Shown: in pieces, positions 7,242 through 17,524 of the stretch
How the letters are laid out: every line of letters begins with the position of its first letter
Position numbering within the stretch: position 1 is the first letter of the stretch
NCBI RefSeq assembly: GCF_000722545.1
Contig: NZ_JNVM01000011.1
Location: 62,001 to 126,000 of the forward strand
Reading direction: 5' to 3'
DNA: 64,000 nucleotides
Source of the DNA: Paenibacillus tyrphae
GTDB taxonomy: Bacteria > Bacillota > Bacilli > Paenibacillales > NBRC-103111
Translations under genes and position numbers: made by a program
Notes under the pieces: generated by a model
Databases searched by the model: none
What the model was told of the DNA's origin: nothing
What the model saw: only the letters and a program-made list of their open reading frames with translations

Positions 7242-8951
7242 ATGAATACGGGGAAGCATGTGCAGGAGCAATACGAGCTTTGGTTGAAGGATCCGGCGAT
7301 TGACGAGAGCACCAAAGAAGAGCTTAAACAAATTGCAGGAGATCCCAAAGAAATCGAGGATCGGTTTTACCGCGATCTTGAATTTGGAACCGGGGGCCTG
7401 CGCGGCGTCATCGGAGCCGGCACGAACCGGATCAATGCGTATACGGTAGCCCGTGCCACCCAAGGGCTCGCGCAGTTCATGCTTGCTTCCGGCAAAGCAT
7501 CGCTTTCCGCGGTGATTGCCTACGATTCCCGGAACCAGTCGCCCGAATTCGCGCTTGAAGCGGCTAAAGTGCTGGCAGGCAACGGAATCAAAGCGTATGT
7601 GTTCGAATCGCTTCGTCCGACGCCGGAGCTCTCGTTCGCCGTTCGACATTTGAAGGCCGACGCCGGCATCGTTATCACAGCGAGCCACAATCCGCCCGAA
7701 TATAATGGATACAAAGTATACGGCAACGATGGCGGACAGCTCGTTCCGGAGCAAGCCGAGCAAGTTATCGCTGAGATCCGTGGAGTGCAGTCGTTTGCCG
7801 ACGTGAAAAGAAAGTCGCGTGCGGAAGCCGAAAATGCCGGTTTACTGCAATGGATCGGCGCGACGGTGGATGCCGAATACATTCGTGCGGTCACGGCCAT
7901 CAGCCGCAACCCGGAACTGGTGAAGCAGACGAGCGATAACTTCCGCATCGTGTTCACACCTCTGCATGGAGCAGGCAATTTATCCGTGCGCGCGACATTG
8001 TCCGGCATCGGCTTCGGTCAGGTGCAGGTGGTTGCCGAGCAGGAACAGCCGGACGCCAACTTCTCCACCGTCAAGTCGCCGAATCCGGAGGAACGGGAAG
8101 CGTTCGCTTTGGCGATTAACGAAGCCAAGAAAACGGACGCCGACATCATTATCGGAACGGACCCGGATTGCGACCGGATGGGCGCGGTTGTGAAGGATGC
8201 AAACGGCGAATATTTCGTGCTGACGGGCAATCAGTCTGGCGCGATTATGGTCGATTATCTGCTCAGCAGCCGTAAGGAGCGCGGTGAGCTTCCGGCTAAC
8301 GGAGTCGTGATCAAAACGATCGTCACCAGCGAGATGGGTGCAGTCATTGCCGAGCATTATGGGGCTAAAGTATTGGACACGCTGACGGGATTTAAATATA
8401 TCGGTGAAAAAATGACACAATTCGAGCGTACCGGAGAGGCCGAGTTTTTGTTCGGCTACGAAGAAAGCTACGGTTATCTCGCCGGCAACTATGCGCGCGA
8501 CAAGGATGCGGTGATCGCGTCGATGCTGATCTGTGAAGCCGCAGCTTATTACAAAAGCCAGGGCAAAACCTTGTACGACGTTCTGCAGGAATTGTATACG
8601 CGTCACGGCTACTTCTTGGAAAAGCTCGAATCGCGCACGCTCAAAGGCAAAGACGGCGTCGAGAAAATTCAAAGCATCATGAGCGATTGGCGCAGCGCTC
8701 CGCCAGAAGAGCTTAACGGATTGCGAATCGTTAAAGTTGAAGACTTCTCTCAAGGATTGTACGGACTTCCGTCGGAAAACGTCCTTAAATATACGCTTGA
8801 AGACGATTCTTGGTTCTGTCTCCGCCCGTCGGGCACGGAGCCGAAGATCAAAGTATACTTTGCCGTTCGAGGCACCTCCGCGCAGGCCGCTTCCGAAGCG
8901 ATCGAACAACTGGTACAGACTGTAATGTCCCGTGTGGACAATCACAACTAA
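7242..8951 (+). CDS. pgcA: phospho-sugar mutase, alpha-phosphoglucomutase type
   Basis: Interconverts glucose-6-phosphate and glucose-1-phosphate, the entry to UDP-glucose and wall glycopolymers. 569 residues. Four-domain phosphohexomutase: catalytic phosphoserine loop TASHNPPEYNGYKVYG (about 145-160), metal loop GTDPDCDRMG, sugar-binding loop GYEESYG, and phosphate-binding LRPSGTEPKIKVYF near the end. The N-terminal FGTGGLRGVIGAGTNRIN is typical of the PgcA/YhxB group. GAGGAG lies 8 bases before ATG 7242; the adjacent ATG at 7239 is also possible. It heads the run leading to csaB and tagO. Confidence 0.93.
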   Translation: MNTGKHVQEQYELWLKDPAIDESTKEELKQIAGDPKEIEDRFYRDLEFGTGGLRGVIGAGTNRINAYTVARATQGLAQFMLASGKASLSAVIAYDSRNQSPEFALEAAKVLAGNGIKAYVFESLRPTPELSFAVRHLKADAGIVITASHNPPEYNGYKVYGNDGGQLVPEQAEQVIAEIRGVQSFADVKRKSRAEAENAGLLQWIGATVDAEYIRAVTAISRNPELVKQTSDNFRIVFTPLHGAGNLSVRATLSGIGFGQVQVVAEQEQPDANFSTVKSPNPEEREAFALAINEAKKTDADIIIGTDPDCDRMGAVVKDANGEYFVLTGNQSGAIMVDYLLSSRKERGELPANGVVIKTIVTSEMGAVIAEHYGAKVLDTLTGFKYIGEKMTQFERTGEAEFLFGYEESYGYLAGNYARDKDAVIASMLICEAAAYYKSQGKTLYDVLQELYTRHGYFLEKLESRTLKGKDGVEKIQSIMSDWRSAPPEELNGLRIVKVEDFSQGLYGLPSENVLKYTLEDDSWFCLRPSGTEPKIKVYFAVRGTSAQAASEAIEQLVQTVMSRVDNHN

Positions 8952-8966
8952 CTTTGGGAGTGGGCA

Positions 8967-11030
8967 GTGTTGAAGGGAACGTACATGAAATGGAACCAAC
9001 GGGCGCTTAAATGGTTATGGTGGCTGGTTATCCTCGGGATGCTGGCTGCCATCCCCGTAGCGTTCGAGCGGAATGAGACGGAGCAGAAAACGGGACGAAA
9101 GGTAGAATTCGTCTTCGATTATCGCAATTTGCTGGAAATATCCGATTTGCAAACGGACCCCCGCAAATTCGTATTGGAGCAGTTGGACGAGATGAAGCAG
9201 CATGGGATTCAATCCATGGCTGTCTATGAAGCGACTCTCAACGAGCTGAAGCTGAGCCGTCGCATCGAGCTGTTTACATCCCATGAAGCGTCCGCTTTGA
9301 CCCAGACGCCCATTTCGCCGAATGAAAATTTTACGTATCTTTTGTTTGCGGAGAAAGAATCCGAGCAGCAGCTTCAGCCGATGATTCAAAAGGCCTTTGC
9401 CGAGTTGAATGTAAACACGCGAGCATGGAGCTACAAAAATCAGCCGGGCATGATCATCGAGATGTCGATGGAAGATGCGCTTTTAAAAACGATGGACCCG
9501 GATCCGATCACCTTACAGCTGCTTAAGGAAAAAGGATACACGATTGTCATCCGGCTATCCAACCGCCGGGCTTTCGATGAAGCCCGCATGGATGAGCTGC
9601 TGGGAAAACTGCAGGCTCTCGGGGTTAAGCGAATGATTATCGATGGCGAAACCGTGCCCGGATTCGTAAGTGATAAGGATTTGCATAATCTCGAGTCGAT
9701 GGCCGAGCTCATGAAAAAGCATCAAATCGGCTTGGCCTCAACCGAAGCCCTGTACCAAAAGACGCCGCCGCGCGGCTTCAACACGATTTCAAAGAAGATT
9801 GATTACAACGTGGTCCGTCTTCACCCGCTCACGGAATCCGATTCCCAGAAGCTGACGGAGAACATTACTCCGGAAGAGCTGAAGGGCCGCATTCAAGATT
9901 ATGCGGATCGGTTTTTGCTGGCGGTGAAGGATCGTAACATCCGTATGATCTTCCTGCATGCCAAAGCGGTAAAGAGCACGGACAAAGGGAAAATCGTACA
10001 TCCGCTCGATTCGATTTACTTGACGTTGAAGGGGCCGGACGGGGCCATTCCTCAGATTCATAAGGTAGGCTATCAAACCGGACCGGCTACGGCGTTTGTA
10101 CCGGTGCATTCAGGCTGGCAGCCGGTGGCCAAGATGCTGCTGTCGATTGGAGCCATCGCTTTAATTGTGCTGACGATCTCTTACTTTGTTCCTGAGATTG
10201 CACTAGCTGTCTTTTTGCTCGGATTGGTTGGCTCTGCAGGGATGTATGTATGGAACAACAGTTTATTTTCACAAGCGTTGGCGCTTGGCGCAGGAACCTC
10301 CGCTCCGACTCTCGCTATGATGTTTGCTATCCGGACGGCGCGGAATAAGTTAAACCGCAGGGATGAAAAAAAATGGTTGTTCACTGTCGTTCTGCTTCTG
10401 CGGACAACCCTTCTTTCCCTAATCGGTGTTTTATTTATCGTAGGTTTACTGAACCAAATTACGTATTCTCTGGTACTAGAGCAATTCCGCGGCGTCGGCA
10501 TCCTGCATGCGGCTCCGATCGCACTGACGGTTCTGTACTGGCTGTTGTTCAGCGATGAAACTTCTTATCGGGATAAAGTACGGCAAATTCAAGGCTTCCT
10601 TCACGCGAATATTCGTGTTCTGTGGGTCATTGTCGCAGTAGTCGTCGCGGCAGCAGGCTATTACTACATTTCGCGTACCGGCAACGAGGGGCAGGCATCG
10701 TCGTTTGAACGATACTTCCGATCTTTCCTGGAAAATACGCTCGGCGTGCGGCCGCGGACGAAGGAGTTCTTGATCTCCCATCCGTTGTTCCTGCTGGGAG
10801 CTTACTTGTGCTATAAGTACCGCAGCGCGCTTCTGCTTGTTCTGATCGGCGTTATCGGTCAAGCTTCGGTCGTAGATACGTTCGCGCATCTGCATACACC
10901 GCTCGTCATTTCGTCGATTCGCGTCGTCTACGGCGTGGCTTTCGGCCTGTTGATCGGGGTCGTCTTGATTGTGGTCTGGGAAATTATTTCAAGGAGTTGG
11001 CAGCGTTGGGCACCCCGGTTAAGCGAATAG
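8967..11030 (+). CDS. DUF5693-type polytopic membrane protein
   Basis: 687 residues, function unknown. One membrane span near residues 16-35, then a soluble, probably extracytoplasmic, domain of about 350 residues with no hydrophobic segment, then about eight hydrophobic segments from about 390 to the end. The family name is recalled from Paenibacillus annotations and is not computed. GTG 8967 follows GGGAG by 6 bases; ATG 8985, with AGGGA before it, is nearly as good. Its last 25 bases overlap csaB, implying coupled translation and a joint role in wall-polymer assembly or modification (inference). Confidence 0.7.
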   Translation: MLKGTYMKWNQRALKWLWWLVILGMLAAIPVAFERNETEQKTGRKVEFVFDYRNLLEISDLQTDPRKFVLEQLDEMKQHGIQSMAVYEATLNELKLSRRIELFTSHEASALTQTPISPNENFTYLLFAEKESEQQLQPMIQKAFAELNVNTRAWSYKNQPGMIIEMSMEDALLKTMDPDPITLQLLKEKGYTIVIRLSNRRAFDEARMDELLGKLQALGVKRMIIDGETVPGFVSDKDLHNLESMAELMKKHQIGLASTEALYQKTPPRGFNTISKKIDYNVVRLHPLTESDSQKLTENITPEELKGRIQDYADRFLLAVKDRNIRMIFLHAKAVKSTDKGKIVHPLDSIYLTLKGPDGAIPQIHKVGYQTGPATAFVPVHSGWQPVAKMLLSIGAIALIVLTISYFVPEIALAVFLLGLVGSAGMYVWNNSLFSQALALGAGTSAPTLAMMFAIRTARNKLNRRDEKKWLFTVVLLLRTTLLSLIGVLFIVGLLNQITYSLVLEQFRGVGILHAAPIALTVLYWLLFSDETSYRDKVRQIQGFLHANIRVLWVIVAVVVAAAGYYYISRTGNEGQASSFERYFRSFLENTLGVRPRTKEFLISHPLFLLGAYLCYKYRSALLLVLIGVIGQASVVDTFAHLHTPLVISSIRVVYGVAFGLLIGVVLIVVWEIISRSWQRWAPRLSE

Positions 11031-12130
11031 TATTGTCCGGTTACTACGGATTCCATAACAGCGGCGATGAAGCAGTGCTGCAATCGATTTTACTGGCTTT
11101 GAAGGAGCATGGAGAACGACAGGGCGAAACATACGTCCCTGTCGTTCTGTCCATAAACCCGGAAGAAACGGCCCGAACCTACGGCGTTGAAGCCGCTCAC
11201 CGGATGCGCCCTGCCGAAGTATGGCGGGCGCTGCGCGGAGCCGACGGGCTCATAAGCGGTGGCGGCAGCCTGCTGCAGGATGAAACGGGGACCAAAACGA
11301 TCCCGTATTACATTGGAATTATCCGGCTTGCTCAATGGCTTCGAAAGCCTGTATTTATTTATTCTCAAGGCATCGGTCCGGTACACCGGCCGTTTTTCTA
11401 CGGATGGATCCGTTCGGCTTTCAATCGATGTGCGTTTATTTCGGTTAGAGACGACGAATCGAAAGCGCTGCTGGGGCGAATGGGTGTTCCAGCAAATCGG
11501 GTCGAAGTGGTGCCGGATCCGGTGATGGGATTATCACTTCGCGATCAAAGGTCCCCAAAAGGCGGTACGCTTACAAAGCCTGTTATTGGGGTATCCGTCC
11601 GATTCTGGAACGAAGATCGTTCGGAGCTCCGGGCTGTTGCCGATGCGCTTAAGCTTGTATTGGAGCAATCGGACGCGCACATTCGTTTCCTGCCGTTTCA
11701 TTTGCCATCCGACGAGCAAGCTTCCTTGTATGTGATGGAACATATGGGGGAACTCTACAAAGAGCGGATGAGCATAACCCCTCCGATTGACCATCCGCAG
11801 GATATGCTGGCGGAAGTTGCTTCCTGCCGGGTGTTGGTCGGAATGCGCCTTCACTCCTTAATTTATGCGGCCGGTCAATTCGTCCCTATGGTTGGCGTGT
11901 CGTACGATCCGAAGATCGATCAATTTTTGAACCGTCTCGGGATTAAAGCCGCTTGCAGTACCCAAAAGCCCGATGCGAACGCGCTGGCCGAAGAAACTTT
12001 GCGGCTGTGGAACGGCGTGGAATCTTGGAAACGGGAGAAGCAGCCTGCCATTGAACGGCTGAAAGTCGAAGCCGGGCGTCCGGCGGAACGAATCGTTGCT
12101 TATTTTGCCTGTCGATTTAAAGGGAATTAA
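11006..12130 (+). CDS. csaB: polysaccharide pyruvyl transferase CsaB
   Basis: Adds ketal-linked pyruvate (from phosphoenolpyruvate) to secondary cell wall polymer; the pyruvylated sugar is the ligand of SLH domains. 374 residues. The N-terminal SGYYGFHNSGDEAVLQS, the GGGSLLQDETG segment, and the C-terminal GMRLHSLIYAAGQFVPMVGVSYDPK region are characteristic of the family. TTG 11006 is chosen because it lies 9 bases after AAGGAG; an earlier TTG at 10997 touches the binding site. The start is inside the preceding membrane-protein gene. The SLH proteins downstream are its functional clients. Confidence 0.93.
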   Translation: MGTPVKRIVLSGYYGFHNSGDEAVLQSILLALKEHGERQGETYVPVVLSINPEETARTYGVEAAHRMRPAEVWRALRGADGLISGGGSLLQDETGTKTIPYYIGIIRLAQWLRKPVFIYSQGIGPVHRPFFYGWIRSAFNRCAFISVRDDESKALLGRMGVPANRVEVVPDPVMGLSLRDQRSPKGGTLTKPVIGVSVRFWNEDRSELRAVADALKLVLEQSDAHIRFLPFHLPSDEQASLYVMEHMGELYKERMSITPPIDHPQDMLAEVASCRVLVGMRLHSLIYAAGQFVPMVGVSYDPKIDQFLNRLGIKAACSTQKPDANALAEETLRLWNGVESWKREKQPAIERLKVEAGRPAERIVAYFACRFKGN

Positions 12131-12350
12131 TAAGGCTGCGCTATGCAATAAAAATGTGCTTGTTTTGCCGTAATTCGCAGTGAAAGTGAATCGTAGAGAG
12201 GAAAATGTGCGGAAACCTGATAATCCCTATGAAAACCACCTGAAAACCGCCCAAATTGCCTAAATTCATGATGGTATTTCAGAAGCCGTCAAGGTATAAT
12301 TTGAAGTGTTTGGGGTTTTGTCATAGAAAAAAGGGGCTGTGAAAACACAC

Positions 12351-13469
12351 ATGAACTTGTTATACGGTATCGGCTTTGTTGCTGCTTTACTGATCGCATT
12401 GCTGATGACACCGCTGGTAAAACGCTTTGCTTTTTGGGTTGGTGCCGTAGATGCACCGAATCATCGCAAAGTACATAGCCGGATCATGCCGCGACTCGGC
12501 GGATTAGCTATTTTTATTGCATTCATTGCAGCTTATTTCGTTGTTTCTCCTGCTATAAATACATTAAAAACGGATGTTGTTTTCGGTCTGCTGGTAGGTG
12601 GGGCGATTGTCGTATTAATCGGCGCACTGGACGATCGGTTCGACCTGTCACCCAAAATCAAATTGCTCGGTCAAATTTTGGCTGCTAGTGTAGTGGTCTA
12701 TTCCGGGGCTGTGATCGATTTGGTCAACCTGCCCTTCGCCGACGGGGCCGTTTCTTTAACATGGCTTGCCGTTCCGCTGACGATCTTCTGGATCGTGGGG
12801 GTGACCAACGCCATTAACCTGATCGACGGCTTGGACGGTCTGTCCGCCGGGGTATCGGGGATTGCGACGACGACGATTCTGGTATTGGCCCTGATGATGG
12901 GGAACGTTACCGTCGCATTGCTGTGTGTCGTGCTGCTTGGCTCTATCGCCGGATTTTTGTTCTACAATTTTCATCCGGCCAAAATTTTCATGGGCGACTC
13001 GGGGGCTCTGTTCCTTGGGTTTTGTCTGGCTACGCTGTCCGTGCTTGGATTTAAGCAGGCGACCGTTGTATCCTTGCTGGTACCCATCATGATCTTAGGG
13101 GTTCCGTTATCGGATACGTTCTTCGCCATTATGCGCCGATGGGTCAATAACCTGCCGATCTCGGCCGCGGATAAAAGCCACTTGCATCACTGCCTGCTTC
13201 AGCTTGGCTTCAGCCACCGGACAACGGTGCTCATTATATATGGCATTGCCGTGTTCTTCGGCTCTTCTGCCGTGCTGCTTTCCTTCATGTCGGAGCAGGA
13301 TGCGCTGTGGGGCGCCGTGCTATTGATTGCCATTTTGCTCTTTGTGCTGGTGCTTGGCGCGGAAGCGATCGGCATCATCAGCAAGACCAAAAAACCAGTG
13401 CTTCATTTTTTAAATAAAATCCGCGTGAAAACGATGCAGCTTAGCACTCGTTCACGGATGTCGAAATGA
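12351..13469 (+). CDS. tagO: undecaprenyl-phosphate sugar-1-phosphate transferase (TagO/WecA type)
   Basis: Polytopic enzyme that starts wall-polymer synthesis by moving HexNAc-1-phosphate from a UDP-sugar to undecaprenyl phosphate. 372 residues, about 11 hydrophobic segments. Motifs: KVHSRIMPRLGGLAIF near the N-terminus, ALDDRFDL, NLIDGLDGLSAG, FMGDSGALFLGF and the HLHHCLLQLG loop, all as in TagO/WecA/MraY relatives. The start is uncertain: GTG 12339 is very close to AAGGGG, ATG 12351 somewhat far. A TATAAT at 12295-12300 lies upstream with no clear -35. Beside csaB it likely starts the SLH-binding polymer. Confidence 0.9.
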   Translation: MNLLYGIGFVAALLIALLMTPLVKRFAFWVGAVDAPNHRKVHSRIMPRLGGLAIFIAFIAAYFVVSPAINTLKTDVVFGLLVGGAIVVLIGALDDRFDLSPKIKLLGQILAASVVVYSGAVIDLVNLPFADGAVSLTWLAVPLTIFWIVGVTNAINLIDGLDGLSAGVSGIATTTILVLALMMGNVTVALLCVVLLGSIAGFLFYNFHPAKIFMGDSGALFLGFCLATLSVLGFKQATVVSLLVPIMILGVPLSDTFFAIMRRWVNNLPISAADKSHLHHCLLQLGFSHRTTVLIIYGIAVFFGSSAVLLSFMSEQDALWGAVLLIAILLFVLVLGAEAIGIISKTKKPVLHFLNKIRVKTMQLSTRSRMSK

Positions 13470-13518
13470 TTATATAGCATCAAATGCAACATGTTGAACA
13501 GAACAATAAAAGCTGATA

Positions 13519-13549
13519 ATCCCAGACCTTGATCGGTTTGGGATTTTTT
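13519..13549 (+). terminator. terminator after tagO
   Basis: AATCCCAGACC and GGTTTGGGATT form an 11-position stem around TTGATC, followed by TTTT. Confidence 0.85.
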
Positions 13550-13572
13550 GTTGCGCTTCTTGCAAATTTCCC

Positions 13573-13600
13573 TAAAAAAAATATCACATTCGGCCGATAT
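13573..13600 (+). promoter_or_regulatory. candidate SigD promoter of the SLH-protein gene
   Basis: TAAA (13573-13576), 16 bases, and a perfect GCCGATAT (13593-13600) match the SigD/FliA pattern (TAAA, about 15 bases, GCCGATAT). It lies in intergenic DNA, in the right orientation, about 130 bases before the start of the next gene. No competing SigA promoter stands out. Confidence 0.6.
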
Positions 13601-13733
13601 GTAAAGTACAACTAATTTTTTGGCGAATGATGTCAAATCTTTGCCGGTTTCAGGCGGGGGAGGTTGTTTTTTAACCGGATTGCTTTGAATCGTTAATTTG
13701 CCTACATTTTTATTACATAAGGAGGTACTTCTC

Positions 13734-16700
13734 TTGAAACGACTTACCAATCGTGCCGTCAGCTTTGCGGTCATCGTTGCCCTGCTGGTGTCGATGATCG
13801 TACCGTTTTCCGCGATGGCCGCCGGCGGTTCGCTGATGAAAGTCAAAGGATACAGTACAGCAGCGGCAACCCCGACTCCGGTCACCAGCGAGACGGTCAA
13901 TATTTCTGTCGAAATCGATAATATCGACGATGCTCAGATCTCTTCTATTTATTATGAGATCGAGAACGTGACGACCAGCCCCGGAAGCCCGGTGGAGAAC
14001 AAATCCAACAAGGGCATGAAAACGGGCCCTTATGAAGTGACTTTCAACAGCGTCAAGCTGTCCGCAGGTACGAACAAAATTACGTTTACGATGGGTGACG
14101 TCACCAAGATTTCTTCCCAACCTGCCTACCTGACGTTTACGCCGACAACGAACATTACGGACCTGAAGTTTAACGACGTGCCGATCGACGACGGTCAAAT
14201 GTATCCGAAGGACCCAACGCAAACGGCGTATGTGATTACAGGTAAATCGCCGAATGCGACGACGGTTCAAGGTTACTTGCTCGGCCAAGCCAATCCGATC
14301 ACGGCGTTCCGCAGCAATAATGGCGACTTTACGTTCATTCCAAACCGGAACACGGATTTCAACATGCAAGCCGGGGACAACATTTTTAAAGTTGTCGCCA
14401 GCAACAACACGAATACGTACAACACGACTAAAAAGTTCATTTTCAACAATGGCAAGCCGTTTTTGTTTAACGGCGCTTTAGATACTGGTTCTGGAAAGCA
14501 GAAGCTAGTGAACGATCCGTTTCCGCAATTGAATCAAACGACGGCTAACCTGACGGGTAAAATGAAGGTCGATCTGGCCCCGGGTTCTTCTACGGTTACG
14601 CAATATGTGTATGCAGATATCACCGTAGTAGGCGGCAGCCCGGCAACCCAACGGGTATACTTCTCGGGTACTACACCGGCTCCGCTTACGGAAATCCCGG
14701 CAGAGTCGACCTCGACTTATAAAGTATTTGATCTGGGTTCTATTCCGCTGACTCTTCCGACGAATCGGAATCAGACGCTTATCGTGACGTTCTATACAGG
14801 CAGCGGCTTGGTAGGTCAAGCGCCGCAGCAGACGTTTACGTTCAATTATTTTGATCCGGCTGCACCTTATGTAACGAAAGTAACCAAGGATCTTGGCACG
14901 GACCCGGTAACGACTCAACCGGTTGAAGTCGCCCTAAATCAAAATGGCGATAATGAAATCAGTGAGCTGCCATCTACGTTCTATATCTATACGACCGGTG
15001 TTGATCCGGCGGGAAATGTTAAGGCGTTCATCGGCGGAGACACAACCGGTATTGCAGCAACTTATGTTGGACCCGACGGTACGCAGCAAAAATGGAAAGT
15101 ACAAGTAAATGGCATTCGTGATGGAAGAGCCATCATGTCTATAGTACCGAACGGTATAACCAACGGTAAGCTGGACTTCCCATTAGTTATTACAAGTACA
15201 CCGTATATCATTCCGGTTAACTTCTATAACAATATGGTTATCAAAAACGCCGCATTGGAGACGCCTTATTGCACTCCAGGCACAGGCGGTACGCCTTGCT
15301 TGCAGGCGAAAATCATGAACTTGCCTGAAGCGGAGTATGCCAATGTCGAGGTGTCCGTTAACGGTTATGTGACCAAGCTGGTTGCAGGAGATTTCCGCGA
15401 TACCAATGCAAAATCGACTTTTATGTTGGATGTGAGCAAAGCCGATACCCGTTGGCTGCCTAATGACAACAAAGATTTGCTTAACGAAGGACGTAACACG
15501 GTAAAAATCAACCTGCGTTTGAACGGTGCTGTTGTAACGACAGTGCAGTATGAGATCTTTAAGTTTACGTTGCCGACTCCTGCATTCGTAGGAGATATCT
15601 TGCCAAGTCCGCTGGAGAAATTCACCAAGGCGCAAACACCGGATAAATACGCGACGAATGCAAACAGCGTATCTTTCGTGGGCAACTTCGTGAATGCAGA
15701 CAGCATCAAAATGACTGTCCGCAAAAAAGACGCTCTGGGCAACCCGGTTGTTACTTTCGATGCCCGGGATAGTGGAACTGGATGGAATTATCCTGCTGCT
15801 CCGGCCAACGGCCAGCAAAACTATCTGAATAGCGTCGGGACTGGGGCTATCAATACAGCAAGCATTCCTCTTCCTTTTACAGGGGATGTCGTTTTCGAAT
15901 TTATGGTTTCCAACAAAACGGGAATCACCGAAACCCGGAGCATTACGATTTCCCGTGAACCGGTACCTTACCGGGTTATCGAACCGATTCTTGTGAGGAG
16001 CGGCAAGGATGATGTGGCTACGATTAACGGGAACTTCGTAGACATCAAATTGGAAGCTGAGAACGCAGATAGCGTAAGCTTCGGTAAAGACGCTAATATA
16101 CTCAGCAAGATCGACCCATCCGATAACAAACCTTATTTCTACTACCGCTACGAGAACTTGAAAGCGGGCCGTAACACAATTAGCTTTACCGTGAACCGCG
16201 GCAAAGACAGCTCCAAAGGTAGCTTTGTGGTGAATAACGTGAATACGGCGGTAGAAGGCGCACAAATGCTGATGCCGCTACAAAACAAATATAAGCTCTT
16301 CGAGGGAGAGCTGGAGCTCAGCTTCCCGACTAACACGAAGCTTATGCGCAACGAACCGACAGCAACGAACCAGTACTTGACGGGAGACCGCAAGCTGTTG
16401 TTCGGTCTTGCCAATGTGAAGGACGGCCGTGTCAACAAAGCCTATAATACGGACTACAGCGCAACGTTCTTCCTGCAAGAGCCGACAGGCAAATTCCGTC
16501 CGGCTAGTAAGCTGTTCTGGATCAACGGCGGCGCTGTTGGCCAAGACGATTATTTGGACAAGGACAAGCTGAAAGAAGCTCTCACAGGCTCCGGGCGCGA
16601 TCCGTACAACATTGACGTAAACAACGCAAACGTAAGATTTTATCAGAAGAATAATGAGAATGATCTGAAGAACTCGTTCGTACCAACCAAGCGCGGCGAG

Positions 16701-17516
16701 CTGACGCTGAAGTATGACGATTCGATCAGACAAGACTCTTGGAAGTATGTCACCGTTTATCAAATGGATATCTATGAAGATTATCGGGGCATGACGACCT
16801 TAGCTTGGAAAAACATCGGCGGCGAAGTCGATCCGAAGAAAAATACGATCACGGTTCCGATCGATCATTTTGGCTATTTCCAAGTAATGTACATGTACGA
16901 CAGCTTCAACGATATTACGAGCCACGAGTGGGGCCGTGATACGCTTGATACGCTTTATTCCAAAGGGTTTATGCTCAATAAACTGCAGTCGCTCTTTGTA
17001 CCGAACGAATCGATTACGCGCGGCGAGTTTGCTACACTGCTTGTCAAAGCTTTCGATCTTCCGCTTCAGTACTCCGGCAACCTGACGTTCAGCGACGTGC
17101 AGAAATTTGCTAGCACCAATCCGCTGTACGATTATAAGTACATCGAGACAGCGGCACGGGTCGGCATCGCACGCGGTAATGCCGGAGGCCGGTTCAAGCC
17201 GGATGAGGCCATTACGCGCCAGGATGCGGCCGTCATGATTGCGAGAGCGGCTGAGCTGAAAGTGAATTCGGACAGCAATAAGTCTCTTGATTCGCTTCAA
17301 AAGCAATTTACCGATGCGAAAGATATCGACATTTATGCTTTGCCTGCGGTTGAGGCCGTATACAAAGCCAAATTCATCGAGGGCATTGAGAACGTTCTTC
17401 TTTCCGGTCAGAAGAAGAAGACATATCGTTTTGACCCGCTTCAAAACTTCACGCGTGTTCAAGCTGCTGCCGTCATGGAGCGCATCTTGAAGCAGCAAAA
17501 GAAATTCCCGAAATAA
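13734..17516 (+). CDS. large exported protein with three C-terminal SLH domains
   Basis: 1260 residues. Signal peptide MKRLTNRAVSFAVIVALLVS with likely cleavage after AMA (about residue 29). The body (30-1050) is Thr/Asn-rich, beta-strand-like and resembles tandem Ig-like modules; no enzyme motif was seen. Three SLH repeats occupy the last 200 residues, with landmark SITRGEFATLLVKAF, AITRQDAAVMIARAAEL and FTRVQAAAVMERIL, and anchor the protein to pyruvylated wall polymer. TTG 13734 lies 7 bases after a perfect AAGGAGGT. SLH modules are C-terminal here but N-terminal in the next protein. Could be a minor S-layer protein or an adhesin. Confidence 0.85.
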   Translation: MKRLTNRAVSFAVIVALLVSMIVPFSAMAAGGSLMKVKGYSTAAATPTPVTSETVNISVEIDNIDDAQISSIYYEIENVTTSPGSPVENKSNKGMKTGPYEVTFNSVKLSAGTNKITFTMGDVTKISSQPAYLTFTPTTNITDLKFNDVPIDDGQMYPKDPTQTAYVITGKSPNATTVQGYLLGQANPITAFRSNNGDFTFIPNRNTDFNMQAGDNIFKVVASNNTNTYNTTKKFIFNNGKPFLFNGALDTGSGKQKLVNDPFPQLNQTTANLTGKMKVDLAPGSSTVTQYVYADITVVGGSPATQRVYFSGTTPAPLTEIPAESTSTYKVFDLGSIPLTLPTNRNQTLIVTFYTGSGLVGQAPQQTFTFNYFDPAAPYVTKVTKDLGTDPVTTQPVEVALNQNGDNEISELPSTFYIYTTGVDPAGNVKAFIGGDTTGIAATYVGPDGTQQKWKVQVNGIRDGRAIMSIVPNGITNGKLDFPLVITSTPYIIPVNFYNNMVIKNAALETPYCTPGTGGTPCLQAKIMNLPEAEYANVEVSVNGYVTKLVAGDFRDTNAKSTFMLDVSKADTRWLPNDNKDLLNEGRNTVKINLRLNGAVVTTVQYEIFKFTLPTPAFVGDILPSPLEKFTKAQTPDKYATNANSVSFVGNFVNADSIKMTVRKKDALGNPVVTFDARDSGTGWNYPAAPANGQQNYLNSVGTGAINTASIPLPFTGDVVFEFMVSNKTGITETRSITISREPVPYRVIEPILVRSGKDDVATINGNFVDIKLEAENADSVSFGKDANILSKIDPSDNKPYFYYRYENLKAGRNTISFTVNRGKDSSKGSFVVNNVNTAVEGAQMLMPLQNKYKLFEGELELSFPTNTKLMRNEPTATNQYLTGDRKLLFGLANVKDGRVNKAYNTDYSATFFLQEPTGKFRPASKLFWINGGAVGQDDYLDKDKLKEALTGSGRDPYNIDVNNANVRFYQKNNENDLKNSFVPTKRGELTLKYDDSIRQDSWKYVTVYQMDIYEDYRGMTTLAWKNIGGEVDPKKNTITVPIDHFGYFQVMYMYDSFNDITSHEWGRDTLDTLYSKGFMLNKLQSLFVPNESITRGEFATLLVKAFDLPLQYSGNLTFSDVQKFASTNPLYDYKYIETAARVGIARGNAGGRFKPDEAITRQDAAVMIARAAELKVNSDSNKSLDSLQKQFTDAKDIDIYALPAVEAVYKAKFIEGIENVLLSGQKKKTYRFDPLQNFTRVQAAAVMERILKQQKKFPK

Positions 17517-17524
17517 GATGACTG

